Assembly (NCBI GenBank): GCA_031549885.1
Contig: JAVBPD010000032.1
Coordinates: 17,260-81,259, forward strand
Length of the DNA stretch: 64,000 bases
From: WQUF01 sp031549885
Lineage (GTDB): Bacteria; Bacillota; Clostridia; Clostridiales; Clostridiaceae
Direction: 5' to 3'
The first letter of the stretch is position 1; every line of letters starts with the position of its first letter. Below are positions 24,645 through 32,652 of the stretch, in pieces. Position numbers and translations under genes: made by a program. The notes below the pieces were generated by a model that had not been told where the DNA came from, made no database searches, and was given only the letters and a program-made list of their open reading frames with translations.

Positions 24645-25604
24645 ATGAAAGAGGAAAATAATATTCCAATTATATTAGATGATTTTTTAAATTATCTTCT
24701 TTCAATTAAAGGTAAATCAATAAATACTGTGTATGGATATAAAACTGATTTAGCGCTATTTTTTAAATATTTAAAGTTAAAGGAAATAAAAAATAAAAAT
24801 ATATCAATAGATACTATTGATATAAAAAGTATTAATATTGATTTTATTAAAAATATTAGATTACCTGATATGTATGGATTTATAGGATTTTTAGGTACAA
24901 AAAGAAATAATGGCAATTATGCTAAAGCAAGAAAAGTCGCAGCAATTAAATCTTTTTATAAATACCTCCATCAAAAAGCTAGACTTATAGATGAAAATAT
25001 TGCAGTAGATCTTGAAAGCCCAAAAACATCTAAGAGAAATCCTTTATACCTTTCTTTAGATGAAAGCAAAGAATTGTTAAATTCAATTGATGGAAAATTT
25101 TACGAAAGGGATTTATGCATTATAACATTATTCTTAAATTGTGGCATGAGACTTAGTGAACTTTGCGGAATAAATATATCTAATATAAAGAATGATACCT
25201 TAACTGTAATTGGAAAAGGTGATAAGGAAAGAACCGTTTATCTCAATAATTCATGTCTTAAAGCCCTTTCAATATATCTAGAAAAGAGGAAAAGTTTTGC
25301 AAATAAAATTCAAAATGATTCATCAGATGCCCTATTCATAAGTAAGAATTATTGTCGCATTGATAAAAGAAATGTAGAAAGAATTATAAAAAAATATGTT
25401 ACTAAAGCAGGTCTTAACTCAAAACTGTCACCACATAAATTAAGGCATACAGCTGCTACACTTATGTATAAATATGGCGATGTAGATATAAGAAGCCTTC
25501 AAAAAATACTAGGTCATGAAAATGTGTCAACTACACAAATATATACACATGTAGATGACGAAAAGCTTAGAGAAGCTGTTAGCTTAAACCCTTTAAATAT
25601 ATAA
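24645..25604 (+). CDS. Tyrosine recombinase, XerC/XerD-like
   Basis: The 319-residue site-specific recombinase has an N-terminal SAM-like core-binding domain (about 10-115) and a catalytic domain with Arg in NCGMRLSELCG, Lys in GKGDKERTVYL, HKLRHTAATL (His-x2-Arg), the LGHENVSTT His and nucleophile Tyr300 in QIYTHV. There is no nearby integrase-associated module, att repeat or excisionase, so a chromosome-dimer or housekeeping role is likelier than phage integration. It is 14 bases upstream of the padR-like gene, probably one operon. Confidence 0.92.
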   Translation: MKEENNIPIILDDFLNYLLSIKGKSINTVYGYKTDLALFFKYLKLKEIKNKNISIDTIDIKSINIDFIKNIRLPDMYGFIGFLGTKRNNGNYAKARKVAAIKSFYKYLHQKARLIDENIAVDLESPKTSKRNPLYLSLDESKELLNSIDGKFYERDLCIITLFLNCGMRLSELCGINISNIKNDTLTVIGKGDKERTVYLNNSCLKALSIYLEKRKSFANKIQNDSSDALFISKNYCRIDKRNVERIIKKYVTKAGLNSKLSPHKLRHTAATLMYKYGDVDIRSLQKILGHENVSTTQIYTHVDDEKLREAVSLNPLNI

Positions 25605-25618
25605 TAAGGAGCTTAATT

Positions 25619-25996
25619 ATGGAAAGAAATAAAAGTTTAGGGTCAAAAACCGCCTTTAATTCAAAGCAATTATTTAAAATGTATATTTTATCACGGCTTG
25701 TTAAAGGCGAAAGCATATATGGAAATCTCATCTATGAGGATTTAAAATCATTATTTAAAACCACATTTTTTTCTCCTTCTTACTCTGTTATTTATGATAC
25801 ACTCCATAAATTAGAATATAACAATTACATAGCAAGCAGTTGGACAGGATCTGTAGATGTAAAAAACAGACAAAAAAGAATCTATAAAATTACTGATAAA
25901 GGCATTATGCATTATAATTCCACAGTAGCAAATTTTGTTGATGATTTAAAATCAAATAAATATGTAATAGAAAAATTTATTTCATTGTTATCATAA
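25619..25996 (+). CDS. PadR-family transcriptional regulator
   Basis: A 125-residue winged-helix protein. The segment FKMYILSRLVKGESIYGNLIYEDL is the PadR entry helix region, followed by PSYSVIYDTLHKLEYNNYI (recognition helix) and the wing KRIYKITDKGIMHY. The C-terminal helix for dimerisation is short. The ATG follows AAGGAGCTTAATT. The target and ligand are unknown. It lies between xer and lexA. Confidence 0.85.
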   Translation: MERNKSLGSKTAFNSKQLFKMYILSRLVKGESIYGNLIYEDLKSLFKTTFFSPSYSVIYDTLHKLEYNNYIASSWTGSVDVKNRQKRIYKITDKGIMHYNSTVANFVDDLKSNKYVIEKFISLLS

Positions 25997-26001
25997 TATA
26001 A

Positions 26002-26013
26002 GAACATGAGTTT
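26002..26013. promoter_or_regulatory. LexA (SOS) box before lexA
   Basis: GAAC-ATGA-GTTT differs by one base from the Gram-positive consensus GAAC-N4-GTTC. It abuts and overlaps the lexA -35 hexamer, the position expected for autorepression. Confidence 0.7.
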
Positions 26014-26040
26014 GTAATAAATTAAAATATGTGATATAAT
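26012..26040 (+). promoter_or_regulatory. lexA promoter
   Basis: TTGTAA, a 17-base spacer and consensus TATAAT. lexA therefore has its own SOS-controlled promoter, separate from the xer-padR transcript. Confidence 0.8.
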
Positions 26041-26070
26041 AATTTCAATTTATATAAGGGTGTGTAATGT

Positions 26071-26661
26071 ATGTCAAGCAGAGGAAAGCAAACAGAAGTT
26101 TTTGAATTTATAAAGAATTATATTTCTTCAAAAGGATATCCTCCTTCAGTAAGAGAAATATGTGTTGGTGTTGGATTAAAATCAACTTCCACTGTACATG
26201 GGCACATTGAGAGCTTAATAAAAAAAGGGGTTTTAAAAAAGGACCCAACAAAGCCCAGAACTTTAGAATTAACTGATAAAAAAGAACTAATAACAATACC
26301 AATAGTAGGTACTGTTACTGCAGGAGAACCAATTCTTGCAGTTGAAAACATACAAAATGAATTTGTAATTCCAATTGAATTTGCACAATCAAATGAAGAA
26401 TTGTTTATGCTTAAAATAAAAGGAGATTCTATGATTGAATCTGGGATAATGAATGGAGATTTGGTAATTGTACAAAAGCAAGACACTGCAGAAAATGGTG
26501 ATATAGTTGTAGCACTTATTGAAAATGACGCAACTGTTAAAAGGTTCTTTAAGGAAGAAAATCACATTAGACTTCAACCTGAAAATAAAACTATGAAACC
26601 AATAATAGTGGACAATTGCAGCATATTAGGCATACTTATTGGTCTTTATAGAAAATTTTAA
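26071..26661 (+). CDS. lexA: SOS repressor LexA
   Basis: LexA represses DNA-damage genes and self-cleaves when RecA filaments form. The 196 residues have an N-terminal winged helix (about 1-65, GYPPSVREICVGVGLKSTST) and a C-terminal S24 peptidase domain. The cleavage bond is Ala84-Gly85 in VTAGEP, with catalytic Ser120 in KGDSMIESG and Lys157 in ATVKRFF. It is complete, with a LexA box at its promoter and a terminator after it. Confidence 0.97.
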   Translation: MSSRGKQTEVFEFIKNYISSKGYPPSVREICVGVGLKSTSTVHGHIESLIKKGVLKKDPTKPRTLELTDKKELITIPIVGTVTAGEPILAVENIQNEFVIPIEFAQSNEELFMLKIKGDSMIESGIMNGDLVIVQKQDTAENGDIVVALIENDATVKRFFKEENHIRLQPENKTMKPIIVDNCSILGILIGLYRKF

Positions 26662-26664
26662 AAA

Positions 26665-26715
26665 AAAGAAAAAAAGCTCCCACTAATTTAAAATATCAGC
26701 TGGGAGCACTTTTTC
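26665..26715. terminator. Bidirectional terminator between lexA and the convergent gene
   Basis: GCTCCCA (26676-26682) pairs with TGGGAGC (26701-26707), with T runs on both strands. The stop codon of the minus-strand gene lies at the base of the stem. Confidence 0.8.
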
Positions 26716-27555
26716 ATTAAATCCTTTAACTTTTCTTATAATATCAAAATTTGAATTTAAATAATTATAATTATTAAGCCTTATTTCATTTAAAATCATT
26801 CTTTGAAAATTTATTATGTATTTTACACTACTTAGGCAATCATCTGAAAATACATCTAAATTTACTTCTGTATAATAAATGCTATTTAAAGCAAAATTCG
26901 CTATGTACTTCCACATATTTGTAAAATTTTCATCTATCACTCCATTTTCCAGCTGCAGTTTAGTGTATTTAAATCTTATAAATAATGAATCAGGTAAATA
27001 TATTCTTCCCCTTTTTAAATCATACTTTAAGTCTTTTAATATCTTTACTAATTGAACACCCTTCCAAAGCTCTGATATAGAGTTTATCAATCTTTTTTTA
27101 TCCTCATCTAAAAGCTTGTCTTTTTTAAAAATAGGCATTAACATTATTCCTTCTGAGACTCCTGCATAATCGCAATATTTTAATAAATCATCCATAGATA
27201 TAATGTTTTTATGCTTTAAATTCATTCTATTTGCATTAATTATATTCTTAAATGGTTGTATACTCATATTATATTCGTTAAATACTATTCTGAGGGCTGT
27301 CCAAAATGGATCATCTGTAAATGTTTTGTCCATTTTAAAATGTAAAAGTTTACTTTCTAATTTATCTAATAAAAAAATACTTTTAAGACTATCAACATTA
27401 TTGTCAATTATAGTCTTAACTGCTAAACAAAAATTAAACAAAACATAAACAGAATATCTTTTTTTTAAAGGCAAATCTTTAAAATAGCAATATACAGTTG
27501 GATTTTCTTTTAAAATTGCCTTTTCACAATATATTAAACTACTATCAATAAACAT
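26683..27555 (-). CDS. Divergent squalene/phytoene synthase family protein
   Basis: The 290-residue, mostly helical protein has the family layout. The N-terminal substrate region YCYFKDLPLKKRYSVYVLFNFC (about 22-43) corresponds to the usual F-x2-LP-x3-R-x-AVYA-x-YAFC, and the second Asp motif region ILKDLKYDLKRGRIYLP (about 193-209) is kept. The first Asp-rich motif, normally DD-x2-D, reads VKTIIDN and has lost its leading acidic residues. A standard prenyl condensation is therefore doubtful. A phosphatase-like activity, as shown for Bacillus YisP, or a non-catalytic role are alternatives. No other terpenoid genes are nearby. Confidence 0.75.
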   Translation of the reverse strand: MFIDSSLIYCEKAILKENPTVYCYFKDLPLKKRYSVYVLFNFCLAVKTIIDNNVDSLKSIFLLDKLESKLLHFKMDKTFTDDPFWTALRIVFNEYNMSIQPFKNIINANRMNLKHKNIISMDDLLKYCDYAGVSEGIMLMPIFKKDKLLDEDKKRLINSISELWKGVQLVKILKDLKYDLKRGRIYLPDSLFIRFKYTKLQLENGVIDENFTNMWKYIANFALNSIYYTEVNLDVFSDDCLSSVKYIINFQRMILNEIRLNNYNYLNSNFDIIRKVKGFNEKVLPADILN

Positions 27556-27684
27556 ATGCTTCTCCTAGTTACTTAATCAAATCTATTAATATATTCATAA
27601 AAATATCCCTACCCATCAATCACAGTATGTCATATATTGTATGTTATATCAATATTTTCTTCCTTTAATTGCTTTTTTTTGCTT

Positions 27685-27745
27685 TAATGTATTTAAATTA
27701 ATATTATTGAATATAAAAATAATATATTTATTAATAAATACATTA
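27685..27745. repeat. Long AT-rich inverted repeat in the 27556-27892 gap
   Basis: TAATGTATTTA (27685-27695) is the exact reverse complement of TAAATACATTA (27735-27745), and the inner sequence pairs further (AATATTATT with AATAATAT). The remaining bases of this 337-base gap are AT-rich with no ORF. TATAAT at 27819-27824 may serve the next gene, but no good -35 is visible. Confidence 0.5.
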
Positions 27746-27892
27746 TTAAATTAAAAAAGATCATTATTCCTAAAATTTCAAATTTTATATAAATGTTTTT
27801 TAATAATTAAAAATATGATATAATAACCTAAATAATTTTGCATATATTAATATGGATGTTTATTATTTTACATTTTTGGAGGATATTGAGTA

Positions 27893-28165
27893 ATGAAATC
27901 TAAGTCGCATAAGGTTGAGCATTCTAATAAAAATACGAATAAAAATGATTCAAAAATCATAGAATCAAATGTAAATGAAAAATATACTCTAATTACAGAA
28001 ACCATAAACGACATTTATTTGAAAATGGAAAAAATGGAGAAAAAAATCGATAACACGGTTAAATGGGTTGGTAATATGTGTATAGCTACAATAATTGGCA
28101 TTATTTTTATAGTTTTAAGCATGGGAGCAATAACTTATACAATAATCAATAAATTATTAAAATAA
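27893..28165 (+). CDS. Small single-helix membrane protein, paralogue of the next gene
   Basis: A 90-residue protein with a polar Lys/Asn/Ser-rich N-terminus (1-45), a short amphipathic helix (KMEKMEKKIDNTVKWV) and one C-terminal membrane helix (about 62-85). The block DNTVKWV-x-N-x-CI-x-TI recurs in the following protein. The ATG follows TTTGGAGGATATTGAGTA. No signal peptide, so probably a tail-anchored membrane protein. I recognise no family. Confidence 0.75.
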   Translation: MKSKSHKVEHSNKNTNKNDSKIIESNVNEKYTLITETINDIYLKMEKMEKKIDNTVKWVGNMCIATIIGIIFIVLSMGAITYTIINKLLK

Positions 28166-28295
28166 TATTTTTATTTATTTTTCGTCATTTTTTTTAAATG
28201 TCAAATAATACTTTTGAAGACTTTATTAATTTAATATGTTTATTTGTCTTTTAAACTAGAGATAGATTCTTTATATATTTTTTAGAGGTGCAAAA

Positions 28296-28730
28296 ATGGA
28301 TTCAGAGTTAATAGATGATGATGAGTTAAAAGAAATAAAAGAAGTGGAATTAGAAGAAATTAAATTAATCAATAATATTACTCATACTGGTGACGGAGAA
28401 AAAGAAATAAAAGAAGAAGAAACAGTTGATAAATTACATAAAAATACCGAAATGGCTATTAGCATAATAAAAAAAAATAAAACCAAAAAAATAAAAAAAA
28501 TGTTTTCTGAAAAACCGCCAAATGTAAATAATTTAAATATAAAAGCTGAATGTCAGTCTATCTTAAAAAGCCTTGAAGATATAGATTTAAAATTAAATCA
28601 AATGGACGAAATTTTAGATAACACTGTAAAATGGGTAAGCAATATATGTATAATTACAATCTTAGGTATGATTGTAATAGTAATAATTATGGCTGCTGCT
28701 GCAATTATTATGATAAACAAATTCATATAA
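28296..28730 (+). CDS. Small single-helix membrane protein, paralogue of the previous gene
   Basis: The 144-residue protein shares the C-terminal module of its upstream neighbour (DIDLKLNQMDEILDNTVKWV followed by a membrane helix) but has a different, longer N-terminus. Residues 1-50 are strongly acidic (Glu/Asp rich) and 63-75 are strongly basic (KKNKTKKIKKMF). This charge-segregated arrangement is seen directly. Function is unknown. The ribosome binding site is AGAGGTG. The pair likely arose by duplication. Confidence 0.75.
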   Translation: MDSELIDDDELKEIKEVELEEIKLINNITHTGDGEKEIKEEETVDKLHKNTEMAISIIKKNKTKKIKKMFSEKPPNVNNLNIKAECQSILKSLEDIDLKLNQMDEILDNTVKWVSNICIITILGMIVIVIIMAAAAIIMINKFI

Positions 28731-28786
28731 CATCAATTTTAAAATGCCATAGAGACCTATACTCTACAGCATTAAGTGGATTTTTA

Positions 28787-29005
28787 TTAGATTTTATCAT
28801 TAGATAGTATTTTTTTATCTCCCTCTTCATCTTCATCCTTAAGCATTGAAATCATCTCGCTCATGTAAATTGCAGAAGATAATATTAAATTATATTCTTG
28901 GTCACTTAACCCTTCAACATATCCTTTACAAACAATATCGTGAATTACTTGACCAGTATTTAAAATATTTTTTTTTTGATTTTTAGTTATAATAATTTTG
29001 CCCAT
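28787..29005 (-). CDS. Hypothetical small acidic protein (72 aa)
   Basis: A soluble 72-residue protein, helical in appearance (LSDQEYNLILSSAIYMSEMISML) with an acidic tail (KDEDEEGDKK). The ATG follows GGAGTGAGAT. It is convergent with the paralogous membrane protein gene. No domain recognised. Confidence 0.6.
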   Translation of the reverse strand: MGKIIITKNQKKNILNTGQVIHDIVCKGYVEGLSDQEYNLILSSAIYMSEMISMLKDEDEEGDKKILSNDKI

Positions 29006-29397
29006 ATCTCACTCCAAATAATAGTTTTAATTTATCATTCCCTTTTTTTTAGAATATAATAAAAATTAAATTTAATCTATAATAAAATACCTGAAAACAT
29101 CTTTTTACGATGCTTTCAGGTTAGTATTGGTACTAACATTGATACTAGCACTGGTTAATATAACCTTTTTAACTCTGGCATTGATACAAGCATTTGACCA
29201 TAATACATTTTTTTTACCTTGGTATCATACTGCACCATTTTGTAAGAAATGTGTAGTATAATGTTTATCTATATGTTTGGTAAATTTACCAAAAGAAATA
29301 AAGCTATTTTTTAGTTATTATAGTAATAATATATAAGTATAAATATTTATTTGCCATAAAATATGTCTTAAGGCACTTTTCTTTATCCTTAAAATTA
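29006..29397. other. Gene-free 392-base stretch with a hairpin and degenerate repeats
   Basis: A hairpin at about 29089-29122 pairs ACCTGAAA-CATC with GATG-TTTCAGGT. It is perfect only in minus-strand RNA, where a weak T-rich tail follows. Just beyond, three imperfect copies of ATTGATACTAGC-like sequence occur (near 29125, 29138 and 29181). No ORF with a ribosome binding site spans them. It may be a decayed small gene or small RNA. Confidence 0.4.
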
Positions 29398-29823
29398 TTA
29401 TATATTCATTTGAAATTTCAATCTATTAATAAAACAATTTCTAAATTCAATATTATTAAATATTTTCGTCTTTTTAGGGATAACAAATTTATATTTTGTA
29501 TCTTCTGTTCTAATGTTCACAATTTTCTCTCCTAAAAAATCATCTGTTATCTTTATTTTTCTAATATCATTAAAACAAATTTCTTCCTTAGATATAACTT
29601 CAAGATCAAATCCTTCTATTTGTGATAATATTATTTTATTATCATCAATGCTTGCTATAGCATATTTAGTTTTGCCATTTATAAAAGTTTCAATTGAAAG
29701 CTTGTTTATATTATGTATTGGATAAATAGAATATGTAGTATAACACCCGCAAATATTATTTTCATCGTTATCTTTATTTATATAAGTGATTTCATTTATT
29801 AATTCACTAGAGAGCATTTTCAT
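29398..29823 (-). CDS. Hypothetical protein (141 aa)
   Basis: I start at the ATG at 29823 (MKMLSSELINEITYI), since GGAGG lies 9-10 bases before it. An upstream reading has no site. The protein is soluble, beta-strand rich in its middle and C-terminus (KYAIASIDDNKIILSQIEG, KYKFVIPKKTK), with a Cys-Gly-Cys near residue 24. The pattern is compatible with a PH-like or YokE-like domain, but I cannot name the family. Confidence 0.6.
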   Translation of the reverse strand: MKMLSSELINEITYINKDNDENNICGCYTTYSIYPIHNINKLSIETFINGKTKYAIASIDDNKIILSQIEGFDLEVISKEEICFNDIRKIKITDDFLGEKIVNIRTEDTKYKFVIPKKTKIFNNIEFRNCFINRLKFQMNI

Positions 29824-29983
29824 TGTATAATCCTCCAAATATTTTTTAATCAAATCATAAATTATTTCAAATAAAACAATATTCAAAATTTATTAATATT
29901 ATTTTAACACTTTGTTTATAATTTTTCAATAAATATATATTATAATTAAAACATAATTAAAAAAATAAAACACGAGGTTAAAT

Positions 29984-30418
29984 ATGGAATTTAATTTAAA
30001 GAACATACTTATTGCTGGTGTAACAGCAAGCATTTTAACTTCATTAGGAATTTCTTTACATTCATCTAGTAAAGATGATGATATGTATAGAAAACAAAAT
30101 GATAGAAAGTTCATAAAAAACATAAATACTAAGCTATTGCTTTCAAAAGGTTTAATTGACCAAAAGACAGCAAATAACATAGAGGAATATATTTCAAAAA
30201 AGGAATCAAATAAAATATCTAAAATTGATAAAGTTCAAGAATTGGATAGAGTCTATGAAAAGGTAAAAATAGATAATGTAATTCATTTTAATAAACTCAA
30301 ATCCAAAACACAGTTTCATAGCTTTAAAAACCCAAAACGAATTGATATTTTAGATGAAATGGTTACTGAGGGAATAATCACTCAAATTCAATCCTATACC
30401 ATTAGAGCTTTTAAATAA
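29984..30418 (+). CDS. Hypothetical membrane-anchored or exported protein (144 aa)
   Basis: A hydrophobic N-terminal segment (about 6-24, KNILIAGVTASILTSLGIS) without a clear signal-peptidase site is followed by a charged helical domain. Two similar short motifs occur: LLLSKGLIDQKTANNIEEYI (about 52-71) and LDEMVTEGIITQIQSYTIR near the C-terminus. These look like paired short helices of the SHOCT type, an inference. The gene has its own ribosome binding site and a strong terminator. Confidence 0.65.
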   Translation: MEFNLKNILIAGVTASILTSLGISLHSSSKDDDMYRKQNDRKFIKNINTKLLLSKGLIDQKTANNIEEYISKKESNKISKIDKVQELDRVYEKVKIDNVIHFNKLKSKTQFHSFKNPKRIDILDEMVTEGIITQIQSYTIRAFK

Positions 30419-30437
30419 AGTCTCTAGTTTTATATAG

Positions 30438-30481
30438 AAAGCCCAAATTAAGAAAATTAATTTTCTTAGTTTGGGCTTTTA
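30438..30481 (+). terminator. Intrinsic terminator
   Basis: AAAGCCCAAA pairs with TTTGGGCTTT, with a nested AAGAAAATTAATTTTCTT arm, followed by T4. Confidence 0.85.
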
Positions 30482-30778
30482 TTGTTTAGACTACATTGCG
30501 TAAGTCCAATTGCTGGAAATTTGGACAATTAAAATCCTATTATGTTCCTGTTTTATGCTAAAAATCGCAACCAAAATTATTACCACTTTCTATTAAATAT
30601 TTTAAAAAATACTATATTTTTTAAATCATAATCTGTTTTTGGGCATGGCTCCTTTAGCCCTCTTATTTTTTTATAAAAGCGCCTAAGTTTTCGAGAGATT
30701 TATACGAATCATTAAATATAGTTAAATATTTATAAAAATATTGCTGCCTTGCCCTCTCTCTTATTCAGTTTTTGTCAG
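30482..30778. other. Gene-free 297-base stretch, possible small RNA
   Basis: No credible ORF. GTCCAA (30504-30509) pairs with TTGGAC (30521-30526). GGGC (30642-30645) can pair with GCCC (30658-30661), followed by TCTTATTTTTTT, which looks like a plus-strand terminator with no upstream gene. No convincing promoter was found. Confidence 0.35.
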
Positions 30779-31963
30779 TTATCCTTTTTTTGCTTTGCTT
30801 AATTCCTCTTGGTTTTTAACATTTACTAAATCTACAGCCTTTTTATTTAAAATTTCTTTTTCTAAATAAAACTTAACATGCTCTTCATCATAGACAATAT
30901 TGCAGTATTTATTTGCATTCTTTGTGTTAAATACATATTGATAATTTATTACTGAATAATCTTTAAATTCACCTAAAACATCAAAGAGTTTAGGAACTAA
31001 ATGCTTTGCCACAGTGACATTTACAGTTGTTTTATGTGGAACTAATCCATTTGCTACTTCAATTCTCTTTAATAATTCAGGAAGCTTTACATTGTCCTTG
31101 CTTGTTAAATATTTTATTCTGTGTTTAATATTTATATTTTCAATTCCAAAGTTCTCTAAAATCATAAGTTGAACATCGTGATTAACCCTTGCTAAATATC
31201 TTGCAGCTTGAAGGGTTATCCTCTTTTCAAGGAGAAGCACCATAACCTCTTCTCTTAATTTCTTTAAGCAAAGATAGTTAAAAACAGTGCTTCTAGAGAT
31301 GAGAAATTCATCAGCTAAGGCTCTTCCTATATCTGATTCTGATCTAAAAGATTTAGTTCTTTTTAAAATTTCATATCTTTCAAAAAGTGCTCTCATTAAT
31401 ATAGTTTGATCCATAGTTCTATAGGATAAATTTGAATCTATTATTAAAGCTCGCACAAAATACTCATCTACCTCGTCATAATCTAAAACAAAGCAAGGGG
31501 CGAATTTATATTTGTTATCTTGGGTATTTGCATAGAGATTTTTTAAAGCCACATGGCGTGAATGTCCACAAACTATAGTATAATCTGTAGAACGCTTATC
31601 TTTAACTAAAATAAAAGGACTTAAAACGCCCATGGTCTCAATAGAAGAAATTAAAGTGATTAATTGTTCTTGATTAGGTTTATTGAATGCCCAGTTAGGA
31701 GCACAAGGAATCATTAGATCTATGTCAACATATTGAAAATTCTCATAAATGTTAATGCCATTGGTAAAATTGCTAGCTCTTTTTAATAAAATTTTCTCTT
31801 CATTTTTTCTTCTTTTTTCTTGCTCTTCTAAAGAAAGAGGAAAAGGAATATCATAAGTTCTAACTTGTTTAGGATCATTTTTAACTCGAGCCTTTGGAAG
31901 CAGGTCATCGCCATCAGTAAATTCAAGACCTATAGATTTCAAAGACTTAAAGAAATCTTTCAT
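30779..31963 (-). CDS. ParB/RepB-like N-terminal domain protein, orphan
   Basis: The 394-residue protein has a ParB-like nucleotide-binding domain at about 75-185 (VDIDLMIP, SIETMGVLSPFILVKD, then YTIVCGHSRHVALKNL, matching the G-[EH]-x-R-x2-A box). A helix-turn-helix region follows at about 205-240 (SDIGRALADEFLISRSTVFNYLCLKK). The C-terminal 130 residues are unlike chromosomal ParB. No parA, parS or replication gene is adjacent. It may be a regulator of the ParB/Noc/KorB type. Confidence 0.8.
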   Translation of the reverse strand: MKDFFKSLKSIGLEFTDGDDLLPKARVKNDPKQVRTYDIPFPLSLEEQEKRRKNEEKILLKRASNFTNGINIYENFQYVDIDLMIPCAPNWAFNKPNQEQLITLISSIETMGVLSPFILVKDKRSTDYTIVCGHSRHVALKNLYANTQDNKYKFAPCFVLDYDEVDEYFVRALIIDSNLSYRTMDQTILMRALFERYEILKRTKSFRSESDIGRALADEFLISRSTVFNYLCLKKLREEVMVLLLEKRITLQAARYLARVNHDVQLMILENFGIENINIKHRIKYLTSKDNVKLPELLKRIEVANGLVPHKTTVNVTVAKHLVPKLFDVLGEFKDYSVINYQYVFNTKNANKYCNIVYDEEHVKFYLEKEILNKKAVDLVNVKNQEELSKAKKG

Positions 31964-32095
31964 TTATACCTCAAATTTAATTGTTTTAATATATTATATT
32001 TTTAAAAAAGCTTGTTTATGTGTTAATTTTTTAGTAATATAATTTAAATTAATAAAAAAATGGGGGATTATTTTGTTCCTTTTGTATTTGAGTAG

Positions 32096-32527
32096 GTGGA
32101 TATGATTTTTAACTTTAAAAAAATGAATAATGAATATGAAAAAGATATTCTTAATTGGCACTATGAAGATGGGTATAAAGTTTATAATATGGGTTTTCAT
32201 AATGGATATGCTGTTTTAGATGAAAATGAAAGTTTAATAGGTTTTTTTAAATATCATTTTAACAATAATGTAATGGAAATAGGTTTAGGGTTAAAACCAA
32301 ATTTCTATGGAAAAGGTGTAGCAGAACAGTTTGTAATTGAAGGAATAAAGTTTGGAAGATTAAAATTTAATTATATTGGAAGGCTAGTAAAAATATCAGT
32401 GGCAAGTTTTAATAAAAGAGCTATTAAAACTTATAAAAAGCTAGGATTTTATGAAATTTCTAAATATACTCATATTATAAGTGGAAAAGAATGTGAGTTT
32501 TTAAATATGATTTTAGAAATTTATTAA
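32096..32527 (+). CDS. GNAT family N-acetyltransferase
   Basis: A 143-residue acyltransferase with the acetyl-CoA loop in GLGLKPNFYGKGVAEQFVIEG (about 63-83) and the closing strand ASFNKRAIKTYKKLGFYE (Asn-x-R-A, Lys-Leu-Gly-Phe), both GNAT hallmarks. The start is either the GTG at 32096 or the ATG two codons later. The substrate is unknown. It is divergent from the ParB-like gene, with about 130 bases between. Confidence 0.85.
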   Translation: MDMIFNFKKMNNEYEKDILNWHYEDGYKVYNMGFHNGYAVLDENESLIGFFKYHFNNNVMEIGLGLKPNFYGKGVAEQFVIEGIKFGRLKFNYIGRLVKISVASFNKRAIKTYKKLGFYEISKYTHIISGKECEFLNMILEIY

Positions 32528-32652
32528 TTAAACCTATAATATAGAATAATATAGAAATATGAAATGTGTCTTTAGTTTTATAGGTAGATTCATTTCATTT
32601 TTTATTATAATTTTTATATTTTTGAGAAAAATATACCTTGGGTGATAAATTT

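Noticed and set aside
24645..25604. Mobile-element integrase at the edge of an island
   Set aside because: No att repeats, tRNA, excisionase or phage genes nearby. It is in operon-like spacing with padR and followed by lexA.
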